Of a DNA stretch of 54,543 bases, positions 1-13,500 are shown one piece after another. The first letter of the stretch is position 1; each line of letters begins with the position of its first letter. The stretch covers positions 42,542,890 to 42,597,432 of the forward strand of contig CM055112.1 of NCBI GenBank assembly GCA_029204225.1. The letters run 5' to 3'. This DNA is from Diphasiastrum complanatum (taxonomy: Eukaryota > Streptophyta > Lycopodiopsida > Lycopodiales > Lycopodiaceae). A program made the translations under genes and the position numbers. The notes below the pieces were generated by a model, which ran no database searches, had not been told where the DNA came from, and saw only the letters and a program-made list of their open reading frames with translations.

Positions 1-1295
1 CTATAGTCTAGATTATTGAAATTTAATCCGGATTATATAGTATGTAAATGTAAAATACTTAATTAATTATTATTTCATTTACAAACCCTAAAGCCTAAGG
101 CTAAAAAGTTTCGTTATGTAAAGGCCCTAACTATCAAGTTGAAAGTTGAGCAAAGGGATATGATAACCAAAACACTTCTACATAGATTGTTGCTAGAAAA
201 CTATATCTAGACTTGAACTAATATCATTCAAAATAAGCAAAGAGAGAAAAAAAGAGTTGCTTACTTGGTTTTGTGGTATAGAATGACCTTGTTTAGAAAC
301 ACTAAGGGTTCGGAATGTGTTCCAATCCAACTTAGTTTTGGAACACAGTTGCCTACAACCACTTAGTGAAATTTCAAAGGATTTTTTTATTGAGTCATTG
401 CTATTGAGATTGTTATTTTTTATTATAATAATCTTAACATGTCTTGTGGGTTTGTTATTAAAGCTTATGCTAGACCCAAAAATTCGATGGACTTTTTTAA
501 TGAGGTTAAAGTTGATCTAAGAATAGTTTTTTTGGAGCTTTTATTGGATTCCTAAAAACATCGACATTGTTCTAAATTTGGTTGCATAGACCATGTTGGT
601 CTTTGTGGACGTCAATAAAGGTAATCTAATTGTATCTCTCGCTTTTTATCTCTCTATCATGTAGGATATGGGCCAATGCCTTAGTTCGACATCAAGTTCA
701 ATTCGCCATGTTCCTATTTATAGATAGAGACTATTTTCAAGAGGAGCCTTTTCAAGTCAACTTTTTCATTTATTATGTGATATATTATGATTTGTAATTG
801 TCTTCTCCCCACACTTAAACGATTTTTAAATGGTGATGTCTAAAAAGGAATGTAGACTAGTTGTTATAGCTTAAGAGTCTAATTATTATGGATTTTTCAG
901 ACATACAATGTTGTGGGAAACATTGCTAAATGCTGATGCTATTCTTCAATTGTCTCTTTAAACCTCTCTTCGGTTGTAAGAGCAATGAGCTTTCAAGATA
1001 TTTTAACTATTTGAGAGTTACAAGCAACTATTCAAATTAGCTGTTTTTGAACCCATCAATGCCTTGACTAAAGAATCTCACATTTTTTGCTAAAGTCTAG
1101 TTGCATTTAAAGAATATGTAAGTTTTCTTTGTCTTAAGCTAGATTTGTTGGTTGCGTAAATTTAATTCCATCCTTGTTATGGCGAACTCTTGGACATAGA
1201 AGATAACTTCTCTTCTTGATGACAATAATAGATCATTTAATCATTTCTAGTAATATGTATGTTTGATATTTATTTGTTGTAGGGTTTTCATGTAG
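1..1295. other. AT-rich sequence upstream of the first visible LSm4 exon
   Basis: No coding region, RNA gene or mobile element is recognisable. By position this should be intron of the LSm4 gene, since the exon starting at 1296 is preceded by a usable acceptor (ttttcatgtag). The exons for the LSm4 N-terminal Sm motif were looked for here and not found, so they lie to the left of the window. Confidence 0.5.
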
Positions 1296-1373
1296 GATGG
1301 AGATCGTTTTTGGAGAATGCCAGAATGCTATATTCGTGGCAACACCATCAAGTATTTGCGGGTGCCGGATGAG
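1296..1373 (+). CDS. LSM4: LSm4 exon with Sm2 motif
   Basis: This 78-bp exon encodes 26 residues, from DGDRFWRM to YLRVPDE, which is the strand 4-5 region of the Sm fold, including the RG of Sm2 (CYIRGNT). Acceptor is tcatgtag before 1296; donor is GAG|GTGC after 1373. The second half of the exon and the start of the intron are duplicated immediately downstream. Confidence 0.88.
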
Positions 1374-4300
1374 GTGCTTTTAATATCTCTAGCTCAATTC
1401 ATACTTATGGCTCTCTTGTTCATGACATTTTGTTTGAAATGTGGGCAAATAGTACTGGCAACACCATCAAGTATATTCGGGTGCCGGATGAGGTGCTTTT
1501 AATATCTCTAGCTCAATTCACACTTATGGCTCTCTTGTTCATGACATTTTGTTTGAAATGTGGTCAAATAGATGATACAAAAAAACAATGAAATTGAAGT
1601 TTTTTCAGTTATGCCTTTATAAGGGCATTGTCCGTGTACTAAAAGAGAACGATGATACACCGCTCTCCCAAAAGCTTCTCAAAATGAAAAAGCTGTAGAG
1701 GAGATAATTGATGAAGAGCAGGCTGCAATAGACGACCCCGACCCCTATTCGCCAAGTTATTTGCATCATCAAAAAGAGCAAATATTCTTTCCCACCAAGC
1801 CGCTCTCGTACTATGAACAACTGTATTGGTCGGAATCTTTCAGAAAAGAAAAAGTTGTCTATCCTTAACAGTCCTTGTTCTTGTGGTGACTTCTTGTTTT
1901 CTAAGTCTTGTGATCCTTCTTTAGGTCATCTTGTTACTATAGATACATCAATCCCTCCCTCATCTTTTTTGAAAGAGTCCTTTTCTGAAGGCACTAAATT
2001 TCTTCCTCCTCTTTCAGTAGACGCTAGCTTGTTGAAATCTATAACTAAGAGTATTAGTAAGCTCATTTACTATATTGAAGAATATTTTGGAGTCCATGGT
2101 TTGTTATCAGAATGGAAAGCTACAGTTCTAAATTATGTGACTTTGAAATTGAAAAAAGTCTCATCTGTTCCATCTTCTAATACCCATACTTCATTTTCTG
2201 TTGAGGAGGAAGTTCTTCGTAAGTTTCATAGATGTTTTGTCATTTCGTATGTGGTTACATGCTCAAACAATATTGTACTTGTTTGCAACAAATTCTATTG
2301 GGGATCATTGAATGAAGTCCATTCTCCAGTGGGAACTTATGACGATTTTTCTCTTTCAACTATGAGTGTCATAAAACATTATGAAGATTTTTGTTATTCT
2401 TATAACCTTAATTGTTACCCAAATCTCCTGATAGAAATTTTACAAAGTTCCTAAAAGACTTAGGTTGATTGCAGCAGCCTGTAAAACTACTCTAACTGAC
2501 CTTTCTAAGTGGCTAAGTAACTGCTGCAAAGCTTTGCTTCCTTCTATTATTGAGCTTTGGATAAAGTTACTTAAGGATGCAAATGTTCCTATAAATTGTA
2601 GTTGGATTTTAAACGATTCCTTTGGTATAATAGTAGCAGACATGAGGGTCTGGGCCAGAATGCCCGCGTCCGCATCCGCGTCTGGCGTCTGGACCCGGAC
2701 GCGGGGTCGGACGCGTCCAATTTTTTTTTTTTTTTAACTAAAAAAAATTAAAAAAAAAAAAACTGACGCGTCTGGGGGTCTGGACGCCATATTTTTTTCT
2801 TTTTTAAATTTTTCTTAGTCTAAATTTTTTTTTAAAAAATTAAAAAAAAAAAAATCGGACGCGTCCGGACGCGGACGCACCCCTGGCGCGTCCGTGTCCG
2901 CCATCCGCTTCCTTAGAATAGTAGTAATAAAAAATTTCAACTCCTTTTGTACTTCAGAAGAAAAAACCCAACCTATGCTTCTTGAAACCTATGACTTCAC
3001 GACACTATCCACTAAAATCAGTTTGGAAGATTTGAAGTTTCGTGTTAATAAGCTAATTCAAGATGTTTTTAGCAATAGACTAAAGGGCACCCAAAGCAAA
3101 GTTGAAAAGAGTGCTTTGCATTTTGAGTTTTGTTGGCTGAAGCTGCACTTTCTTTTAGATAACTTACATATCTCTCTAGGCGATTCGCTTTTTCAGCAAA
3201 GAATAGGTATTCCCAAGGGTACTAATTGTGTTGTTCATCTAGTAACTTTTATCTTTGAATTTATACAAAGATTAGTTTCTTGTCCCATCTTATTATATAA
3301 ATTAATCCATGTTAGTTTCTTAGTGACTTATTTGTTCATGATCTTCCTAATTTGGCTAGTTTTCTATATAAAGACCTAAATGTTTTTGGTGGAGGAATCT
3401 ATCCTAAAGACTCATGCGAACTTAATTTTACAACTAGTGATGATAAGTGCAATTTTTAAGACCTTTCTATAAGCCAGGCTAGGTCAGGTTTATTTCTACA
3501 GCTTTTCTCATCTTTGTACTATCATTTTGTTACTCCATAAGGGTTATCTATTTAAGAAAATCATGAAAAAAGTTCGAACTATTTTAGACTCTTTTGGTTT
3601 TATCTTTGGTATTTCAGCTTTTGGTATGTTTAAGATGATTAATAATAGAAATCAGAAAAGTCGAGAGCTAAGGAGCCTGCTTTGTTTCTAGTATTTTGTA
3701 TTTTGTCTATGTCTCGGTAACTTGTCTACATATAATGGTCCTTGTTTTTTGATTTATTTTATTTGAAATATTATCATTATTATTTTTTTTTTCTTTCTTC
3801 TTGCTGATTGTCATTTGCTTTTTAGTCAAGACTGGGTCTACCCAAGAGACTCCGGATTCTTTCAAAACCCAGTTAGCAACTTATGCTTGGGCATTGATGA
3901 GACATAAGCAATGTTGTTTGGTCAAGATTTTTTGTTTATTGAATTCTATATTATTGTTTTGATCTAGATCCTTTGACTTTTTTGGTTGCATGTATATTGT
4001 TTCTAAGCTTTAACTTGTGACATCAATGACTTTTCGATTCTTATTCGCATATATACGTGCATACCATCACCACCATCATAGTTACATTTTGTCATTTGTA
4101 GTTGTCAGATATTGGTAGCTATTGGTAGTTGTTTTTAGCATCTACATTTCATATATGCTTTTCTTATTGTTATCGGAGACGTTTTACATGCTCCTATTTG
4201 CACCACACACTTGATATGTACTTTTTGTCTTCTATGCCTTTTGGCATGGAAAAGACGTCAGTAAAGCTTTCTTTCTTTCTTTTCTTTCTTTGTCATCTTT

Positions 4301-7300
4301 GACCTCCCAGCTGGCACTCATCCATTTATCGTGCTTATCTCCGGCATACCTGGCACTGTTATCTCCATGCCACTTCATTTTTATAGAGTTGATGTTGCAT
4401 TTTTATTTTCATATCAGTTCTTTAAATTAACTATATTATTTTGTTTTAATTGTTATTTGGAGATGTTCTTACGCTCCCTTTGTTGCTATAGACATTTGAC
4501 ATGTAGTACTTCGTCTTATAGGCCTTTAGGCATCAAAAGACATTTAATGGACCTGGTTGACTTTACTATTGGCCGAGATATATTATTCTTTATGGAGACA
4601 CATGAGAGCCGAGCGAGGACTTCTGCTAGTGGTCGTGGTTCAGGAGGGGTTGCATGCTTATACAGGGAGTCTCTTTGTTTGAGTCTTGACTTCATCAGAC
4701 ATGACGAGCAGGCCCACTATATATGGACTCGTATTGTGGGCCAGGATATTGGTTTGGACAAAGATCTTTTTATTGTAGCATGTTATTTCCCACTAGAGTC
4801 TTCGTCTTTTGCTAAGGGTATTGGATCTCCATACCATGATCTCTCACTGGATATTATCAGATTTGCAAAGCGGGGGCATATTCTCCTCACCGGAGATTTT
4901 AATGCTCGGACATCTTCGTGCAGACAAAGGTCTTTGATACCATGGATCGGCTTCGTGTCCATGCCCTTGACAATGATTTCATTTCTTCCTCAGGCGCTTT
5001 CTGGCGTGAGTTCATTTCCCGCTCTCCACCACCTCTTCTAGAAGACCTCCGCATTTGGACCGCCTACGCTACTAGCTTATATACCATCCCCACTGACTCA
5101 CATATCTCTATATCACCACGACCATCTGAGTTCTCCTTCACATCCAATATGGTACTTGTTGCCATTAAGAAGATGAAGTCCCATAAGGCCAGAGATATCG
5201 AATATGAACTCCTTGCCCATGCATCTGACTTACTCGTTCCCACCATAGCCACTCTTCTTAATTTCGCAGTTGTTTCTGGCTTCCCTTCGTCCTGGTGCAC
5301 TAACGTCATCCACTCCATCCATTCCGAGTAACTACCGCACTATCATGATTGGGCATGTTTTGGTGAAGCTATATGGTAACCTGTTGTGAGCTCAGAGGCG
5401 GAGACTAGGAGACTACATGCTATGGGTCAGGAAGGTTTTCGGGCACATTATTGTACTACAGATTACATCTTCACGCTACAGGCCCTGATTGAGGAAGCTA
5501 AGCACAGGAAAGAGAGGGTTTAATGCTGTGTTGTGGACTTCAGGAAAGCCTTTGATTATGTTCCTCGCTCCTTGCTCATTTAGAGACTCCGAGATCTTGG
5601 CTTCTCCACCAACATCATTTTGGCTGTGATGGCTGCTTGTGAGCACGTCTTGGCATGTTTCTGGCATAGTAGTGGCATCTTTGATCATATTTGGAGCACT
5701 ATTGGGGTGAAGCAGGGTTGCTCCCTTTCACCGGTCCTCTTTGGCCTATATATTGATGAGTTGGAGAGAGTCATTACACAATGTGGTGGTATTGGTTGCA
5801 GGCTTGGGGATATCTTGATTGTTATCCTTCTTTATCTCGATGATGTGGTACTAGTCTCACCGACTAGAGAGGGCCTACAACGACAGTTGGATTGCTTACA
5901 GGAGCTCTGTACCAGATGGGGCCTAGGGGTGGGGACATTTGGAAGGGACCAAAGTTATGGTCTTCAACAGTTCTCGAACATTCATGCAGCGATAGGAGCT
6001 CACTTTTGTTGGATAGATTCCAAAGGTGGTCCCTTCTTATACATACTTGGGGATCGTTTTCTCGGGCCCTACTTTCAGTATGAGACAGGTCGTTGCCACT
6101 CGACTAGGAAAGGGACATGCCTCTTTTGTTCAGCTAGAGCAGTTTGTTTCCAAAAGTCCATCGAGGATGCTCGTAGTAAGTGTCGCCTCTTTGATACCAT
6201 TGTCACCCCCATGGCTCTATATGCGGTAGAGGCATGGTGTACAGGTCTCCCCTCTTCACACTGGGCCAGTCTTTCACGATTACAGACCACCATGTTATCT
6301 CGGTTGATTCGAGCCAAGCCTTCTATTCCACATGAGATTCTTTTGGCCGAGTTTGCAGTTCCACCTATACAGATTGAGGCAGCTCTCCAGCTTATCACCT
6401 ATATTTAGAGAGTACAGGCATTACCAGACAAAGATAGACAGACGATACACACAACTTACGCTATCCTCCTCACATTATCTTCATGATCAGGGCTATAGAT
6501 TATCATGGTTCTCTCGGGCATCTCACCTCCTACTTGAGTCATTTGGTATCTCCACTACAGAGCTTCCCTTAGGCACTTATCAGTATATTAGACGATTTCT
6601 CTATCGAGCATATCTGGAGCGGACTTGGAGTTGCCAGTTAGGGTTAAGCCTGCTCTCTATCGGACCCATTTTCTTGAGCTAGATGCAGCAGGAATTCCAA
6701 TCCTGCCACGTTACTTGGATTCAGGACTATCACATTGCCTCAGTCTCACATTGGGACAGCTCAGGGTGTCTTTGCACCAACTAGCTATTGAGATTGGGAG
6801 GTTCCACAGTATTCCTAGAGAGGAGCCGATTTGCCAGTTATGCTCTCTAGGTGAGGTAGAGTTTGAGGAGCATTTTATCTTTAGATGCCCTATATACTAT
6901 GAGATCAGAGGGAGATATCACTGTTTGTTTCGAGACATGCCCACGACTTTACGATCTCTCATAGCCTATGAGGACTCCCGGTGTGTCGCTGTTATGGTAC
7001 GAGAGATGCTCATATTGCAGCGAGATCTATGTGGGACATCTCAGCATTTTACCTCTCAACCATTGATTACCTCTTTCTTTACTAGGCGGAGATCACGAGA
7101 CACAGTGCCTCATGAGGATGATGATTATGATGATGACGAGGATGATGGTAGCTTACATGGTCACAGGGATCAGAGACAGTGTACTACCCACCATCACTTT
7201 ACTGCCAGGATCACCAGACCTCCTATGCAGAGACACACTTCACATACTCATAGACGACGTCAACGGACTCCAGCACTTCCCTATGTTGCAGCTCGCATTA

Positions 7301-7509
7301 CATCTTTCTATAGCATCAGCACATACAAGACATCATGACATGCATACATTTATTATGCACACACACTCATTTTCATTTATCTTAGTTTCTACTAGATGTT
7401 TCTTTATTACAGCTTCGGACACGTTTTAAGCAATAACATTGTTATCACATACTTGACATGTACTTCATTAGTCTTATATGCCTTTTGGCATGGAAAAGAC
7501 ATTAATAAA

Positions 7510-7570
<61 letters not shown>

Positions 7571-10500
7571 CAGCGGCCGGATGCCTCCATCACTATCCTG
7601 TGGGCGCCCTCCATCGTTGCTGCTGCTGGCCCTCCATTGCTACCCTGCTGGGCCTCTATCGCTGCTCTACCCTGAGTTGCTGGCCCTCCATCGCTACTCT
7701 AATCTGTCCCTCCATCGCTGCTCTACCCTGTTGCTGCAGATCTGCTCCATCGCCACCCATCGCGACTGCTCCATCGCTGGTGCCCTGCCGCTGCAGGTGT
7801 GCCCTCGCTATTGCTGATCTGTACTTCTGCAGGTTTGAGCGCCCTCCTCCATCGCAATAAGATATGCCACGACGCAAAGGAGCCGTTGCCTCTACTCCTG
7901 AACCATCTTGCGTTTCTAGCATGGCTTCAGCATCTTCCTTACAGCCAGATCCACCTACCCCTTCTCCTTCTATGCATGTTGCAGTTCCTATCTCCCCATC
8001 AAACCTATTCTTGATAATAGTGAAACTACTGTAGCTATTCCCTTGACTCCAGACACTCCAGAAGCACCTGTTTCTTTCCCTCCATATGCCTTGGTCAAAA
8101 TTCTTCGGGATGATCAACTCCGTCTATTTGAATACCTTAACATTCACAGAGAGCAACTGGCTTCTCATGATTCTCTGCTTCTAGGGGTGCAATCGCATCT
8201 TCAGAAGTTGGATACTTCCATTCAAGAACTCAAGAACGAAGTTGCAGTTATCAAAAGTGAAGCTTCTTCTCAAATCGCTACTTCAGCTAAAATCCAGCAT
8301 CTCGAAAATTAAGTGGAACAGCACCATACTACTGTCCTGTCATGGGCAGATGTGCTTAAAGGTTCGTCTACAATTATCTCTCCACCTTCGTCTTCACCTT
8401 CATTTATCTCAGCCACGTTCACTGAGAGTCGTCTGCGAGAACATAAAGCTCTCAATGTTCGAGTTACAAGTATTCCGAACTCTCAAAATGTTGTCGAAGA
8501 AGCTGAGAAGTTTTTGGAAGGAAATCTTCAACACCATAGCAAAGGTATGGAAACTGCCTGGCGACCTAAGGACCTGGATACTCTTGTCATCCGCTTCACA
8601 TCAGTGTCTCACCGGCGTGAAGTTTTAGGGGAGAGATTCGAATTGCGGGATACCAAAGTCTACCTGATCGAAGATCTTACCTCATCCAAGTTCAAGAACA
8701 TAAGAAAGCAAGACAAGAAGCTCTATCAACTGGCAAGCAACTTATCTATCGTGATGGTATTATCAAACTTGTCGATCGGAAGCCTATAGTTAATGAGAAG
8801 ATTTCTGAGATAGAGAAATGAAGCCGACGACGAAGACGAAGACGACGACGACGAAGAAGAAGACGAAGAAGAAGACGAAGAGGAAGAACAAGAAGAAAAG
8901 AAGAAGATTCTCAACAGGCTGATCATTCCACTTGACCAGGTATTCTCGGTATAGAGTGTGATGAGTCTGCGTCTCTCTACTATCAAGAATCTCTTCTGGT
9001 TCATGTGGCGGTTGTTGAGAATCCAATGGGAAACTAGAACACTGTCCCCTACCAGATTTTTTGATCTGGCTAAGGCTTTTCATAATTGACTTACATGAAA
9101 AACTGGAAAAACCTTACTGTTGTGTGGGAGTTCTAGTTCATAGGTGACCTCGCCTAGTCTCCTACTAATGGTAAAGGGACCGCAATACCTAGGAGACAAC
9201 TTAGCACACACTCCTGATTTGAGGGTTTTAGAGTCAACTGGGACTCTCAAGTAGACTTTCTCACCAGCGGAGAACTGCACATCCCATCTGTGTGGATCTG
9301 CATAATGCCTGGCTCAATCCTGGGACTGCCTAATGCTATACGCTTAGCATGTTCTATCATCTGGTTTAGGTCCTCTAAAAAGTTTTTGGCTGCTTCAACT
9401 TTTTCTTGTTTAAACCCTACAGCTGTGGGTGAGCGTGGCTGAAAACCGTGCATCAGCATAAATGGGCTGTATCCCATGGCTGAATGTTTGGTACTGTTGT
9501 AAGAAAACTCTAATATCGAGAGACACTCCTCCCAATTAGTCTGCTTCTTGCTGACGTATGCGCGAAGCATATCCTCCAGCACCTGATTTACCCTCTCTGT
9601 TTGACCATCTGTCTGTGGATGATCGATAGTACTCATATTAAGTTTAGTACGGAGATGATGGAATACTGCCCTCCAAAAAATTCCATTAAACTTATTGCCC
9701 CGGTCGCTGACTATGCCGGAAGGTAGACCGTACAATTGAAATAACCCATCTACAAACAACCTCGCTAACTCTGGAGCTCTAACGGTTGTTTTGGTCGGAA
9801 TAAAGTGAGCCATTTTGGTCAGATGGTCAACTGTGACCCATATAGCGTCATTACCCTTTTGGGTTTTAGGCAGGCCTACTATAAAATCCATGGAGATACT
9901 CTCCCATTTACCAGCTGGTATTTCTAACGCCTTTAAACGCTCTGCTTTATTTACTTGACATTTTTGGCAATTGGTTACATATTGCTGGACGTCCTTTTTC
10001 ATACTGGGCCAGAAAAATTGGCTACGAAGAAGCTCATAGGTCTTCTGTATGCCTGGGTTCCCCGCACTAGGATTGTCATTACACTCATATAGGACCTGCT
10101 GCCTATAATCCTCTGAATTGGGGACACATACTAATGTAAAGCAGCTATCGAATCGTGACACTATACCACATGTACAAGATATGGCTAATCCGATTTGACG
10201 TATGACTCAACATACTGGTCTTGAGGCCCATCTACAATGTCTGTAACAATAGTAAGTATGCTACCTGAAGACTGATGGAATGATGAATCCAAAAATACCT
10301 CTATAACAAGAGAAAAAGGATGATCGATGACCCCATATGTACATGTAACCTTTGCTACAACTGGAATATCAGGTGTGCAAGCTAGAACCTCCATTGTAAC
10401 TAGAACCTTTGATGTGACTGGAATATCTACAGCATTAGATCATGACCTAAAAACTCATTTCCATCCTGTAGCAGACGCACATATGGAGAAAGAGGGCGCA

Positions 10501-13500
10501 CTAGGTTCGGTACCAAATCATCAGTGAGTTGTTGCAACCGTTGGTTAAGACGATCAACAATGTGCAGTAACTGCTGCTCATGGGTGAGCTCATTCCGAGA
10601 TTTGGTCTAGTTTGTCGGCCACTGTATAGGCATAGAATCTGAGAACCGTGAACGGTTCACAACGGTTCTCAGAACCGTATAGTGAACCGTACGGCTCACA
10701 AAGATTTTGTTGGTGAACCGTACAGTAATTAATTAATTATGTTTTATATATTATTGTGCGTAAAAGTCATGCAGTGGAAAGTCAGCGGAATTAATACAGT
10801 GGAAAGTCATGCAGCGGAATCCTTCCTCTGATGGCCTCATTTGCACCGCCAGTAAGCCGTGGTTGGGCATTTTGCGCCCTCTGCAATGCAGAGCATAAGC
10901 GGTCGTCTAGATATGAGGTTGATCTTGGCGACCTCACCTCCATTGTTTGGATCGATAAAGAACGGAAGCTCATGAAATGTGAGCCTATGGTGACGATGTC
11001 CCAGCTGAGTGCTGCCACTATTCCATACGGTTTCGCTCCTGAGGTTCTGCCTGAGCTCGATGACCTCACCATTGGGGGGGTTATCAACGGCTATGGCATC
11101 GAAGGCAGCAGACAGAGAGGATTAGAAAGTATTAATAATTAATTAATTAGTAACAGTGACGGACTACAGGATACAGGCCTACTGGGCTACTCTGCATATA
11201 TTCCGCAGGCCTCTTTACATTTACTGTTGGCTATGTATATTTCTAGTTACGCATTTTATATTAGTCATGTACAGGCCCCAGAGCCTTTTTATATGCTTAT
11301 GACCCGCACTGGGTCCTTTTTTATGACATTGACTGGCCTTGGGCCCTTATTATATGGTTATATGTGGAGTGGGGGCCGTAGGAGGGCGCACTATTTCCCC
11401 TCCACATTTTGCCTCCCTTTACTTTTGAATTCCTATTTTAGGGTTCATTGATAGGGTATTTATAGGGGCATTTGTACACTCATTTTTCAGATTATTGATT
11501 GTTATTGCTTGGGCTCTTCGTGGGAGAACCTATTGTCTTGTCTATTGCTTGTAGGGCTTTAGTCTATTGCTGTCTTTTATGCTTCATTGATTCAACACCT
11601 GAGATTTTGATCATAACTTGGTATTAGAGCACTTTTTTGATTGCTGAATTTCAGATCAGATTTTTTGATTGGGTGCCCATTTTCCTTGCTGATTTTTCTC
11701 TCTTTGCTGAGGGCTTTCGTCTCTTTGCTTCAGCAACATTCAGCACAGTTTGGAGGAGGACCAACTCCCATCAGAGCATTTTCCTTCGCGGAGCTTTAGC
11801 AGATAGTTAGCGGAAGTACTTCCGCTAAATTTGGCGGCCGGAAAAAAAAAGAAATTTTTTTTTTTTTTTTTGGGCAGATTATTTCCGGCGCCCAAGTTCC
11901 AAATACTTCCGCTAAATTTGGCGGCCGGAAAAAAAAAGAAATTTTTTTTTTTTTTTTTGGGCAGATTATTTCCGGCGCCCAAGTTCCAAATCCTTTTTCC
12001 TCTTTTTTTTTGAATCCTCCATTTGATTCAGGGAAAGGATTCCCAGCCATCTTTTCAGCATTGATTGGAGGCTGTCCAGCGCCCTACTTCATCACATTTT
12101 TCAGCCATTGTTCCAGCAGAGTTTCAGCCATATTTCAGCTTTGATTGGAGGCTGTCCATCGCCTTATTTCATCACGTTTTCCACAGATTTCCAGCCATAT
12201 TCTCAGCAGTGATTGGAGGCTGTCCAGCGCCCACTTTCATTCTCCTTGTGGTCACATTTTTCAGCCAGCTCTTCGCACACGCTTGGAGCCCTATCGAGAG
12301 GTATCTTTGCTGGTTTTTCCTTGCTTTCCACACCTTTTCTTGACATTTGTCATTTCCTTTCTTGCTCTTAGTGTCGTTTGTGTACCTAAAGCGTATTTGG
12401 GGTGACGACAAAAGTCCACTCCCTCCAATATTAAGCTTTTCTTACACTCTCTTTATGTCCTGCATTCCTTGACCATGGATACTTCCCCTACATCTTCTGA
12501 GCCTCGCATACCGTCTTCCACTTACCTTGACGAAGTACGGCATGAATTCCGAGATCATCTTAGGGAAGCCATGAGTGATGTACGCATTGATTTACGCCAG
12601 GAGTTACGAGAGACGTTCACTGCTCTTTTTGCCCAGATTGCTACACTATTATTACAGTCCAGTGTTTCTCCACTATCTCCACCTGTTCCCCCACAACGTA
12701 TATTTCCACCACCCGAGACTCCTTCATCCTCTGGTCCTTTGCCACGAGACTTTAAGGATAAGGTTCAGCTTACTGTGTATTCTGGGTCATCCAATGGGAA
12801 TGAACTCGAGAATTGGTATTCTAAGCTTGAGACCTACTTCCTTATGTTTCCTAAGACTGACATTTAGCGGATACATTTGGTTGCTTTACATTTGGAGGGC
12901 CGTGCTGCTACTTGGTGGCGCATGTTTCGCCAGACGGCTTCACACCCTGGCCTTGCTAGTTGGACAGAGTTTATGACAACACTCCGCCTAGCGATGATTG
13001 ATCCTCAGTGGCTTATTTGACAGCGCGACATCTTTCGCAGTTTATCTCACACTGGTGACTTGGCTGCTTATACGACACGGTGTACAGAGCTTTCCTATCT
13101 ATTCCCATATATTTCTACATTGGAGCTCATCTCTCGCTACGTTGCTGGTCTACGAGGCGTACTCAGGTATGATGTTTCTTCTTTTTTTCCACTCACTCTT
13201 TCTCACACCATCTCCATTGCTACCGCACTGCAGCACAAGTACTCTCCCATCTCTTCCTCTGTTTCTCGTCCTTCGCGTCCTTTCACACGTCCTATTTTTT
13301 CCTCTCCATCCTCTGCTAGTCCCACATTTGTCAGTTCACCTTCGTCCACTCTTCCTTCTGCACCACGTCCTCCTGTTTCTCCTCGTCCTGTTTTTGTTCG
13401 TCGCTACTCACAGCCTGAGATGTCTGAGATCCGTGAGAAACGCTTATGTTTCAACTGTAAGAGTCCTGATCATATCGCCCGTGATTGCCGACAGCCTGCC

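Noticed and set aside
7514-7860. Open frames with Ser-Leu repeats over the (CT)n tract, also at 44545, 49347 and 44498
   Set aside because: They only translate microsatellites and GC-rich minisatellite; no conserved domain.
7656-8117. 153-codon minus-strand frame with Gln/Gly-rich content
   Set aside because: Antisense to the LINE leader and ORF1; low complexity.
8726-9083. Minus-strand frames rich in Ser, Phe and Val
   Set aside because: Translation of the GAC/GAA triplet tract running into the true chromodomain remnant.
10185-10527. Possible repeat protein (DIPV-KV-T repeated) between integrase and hAT-like element
   Set aside because: Most likely spacer of the minus-strand gypsy polyprotein; too short and diverged to call.
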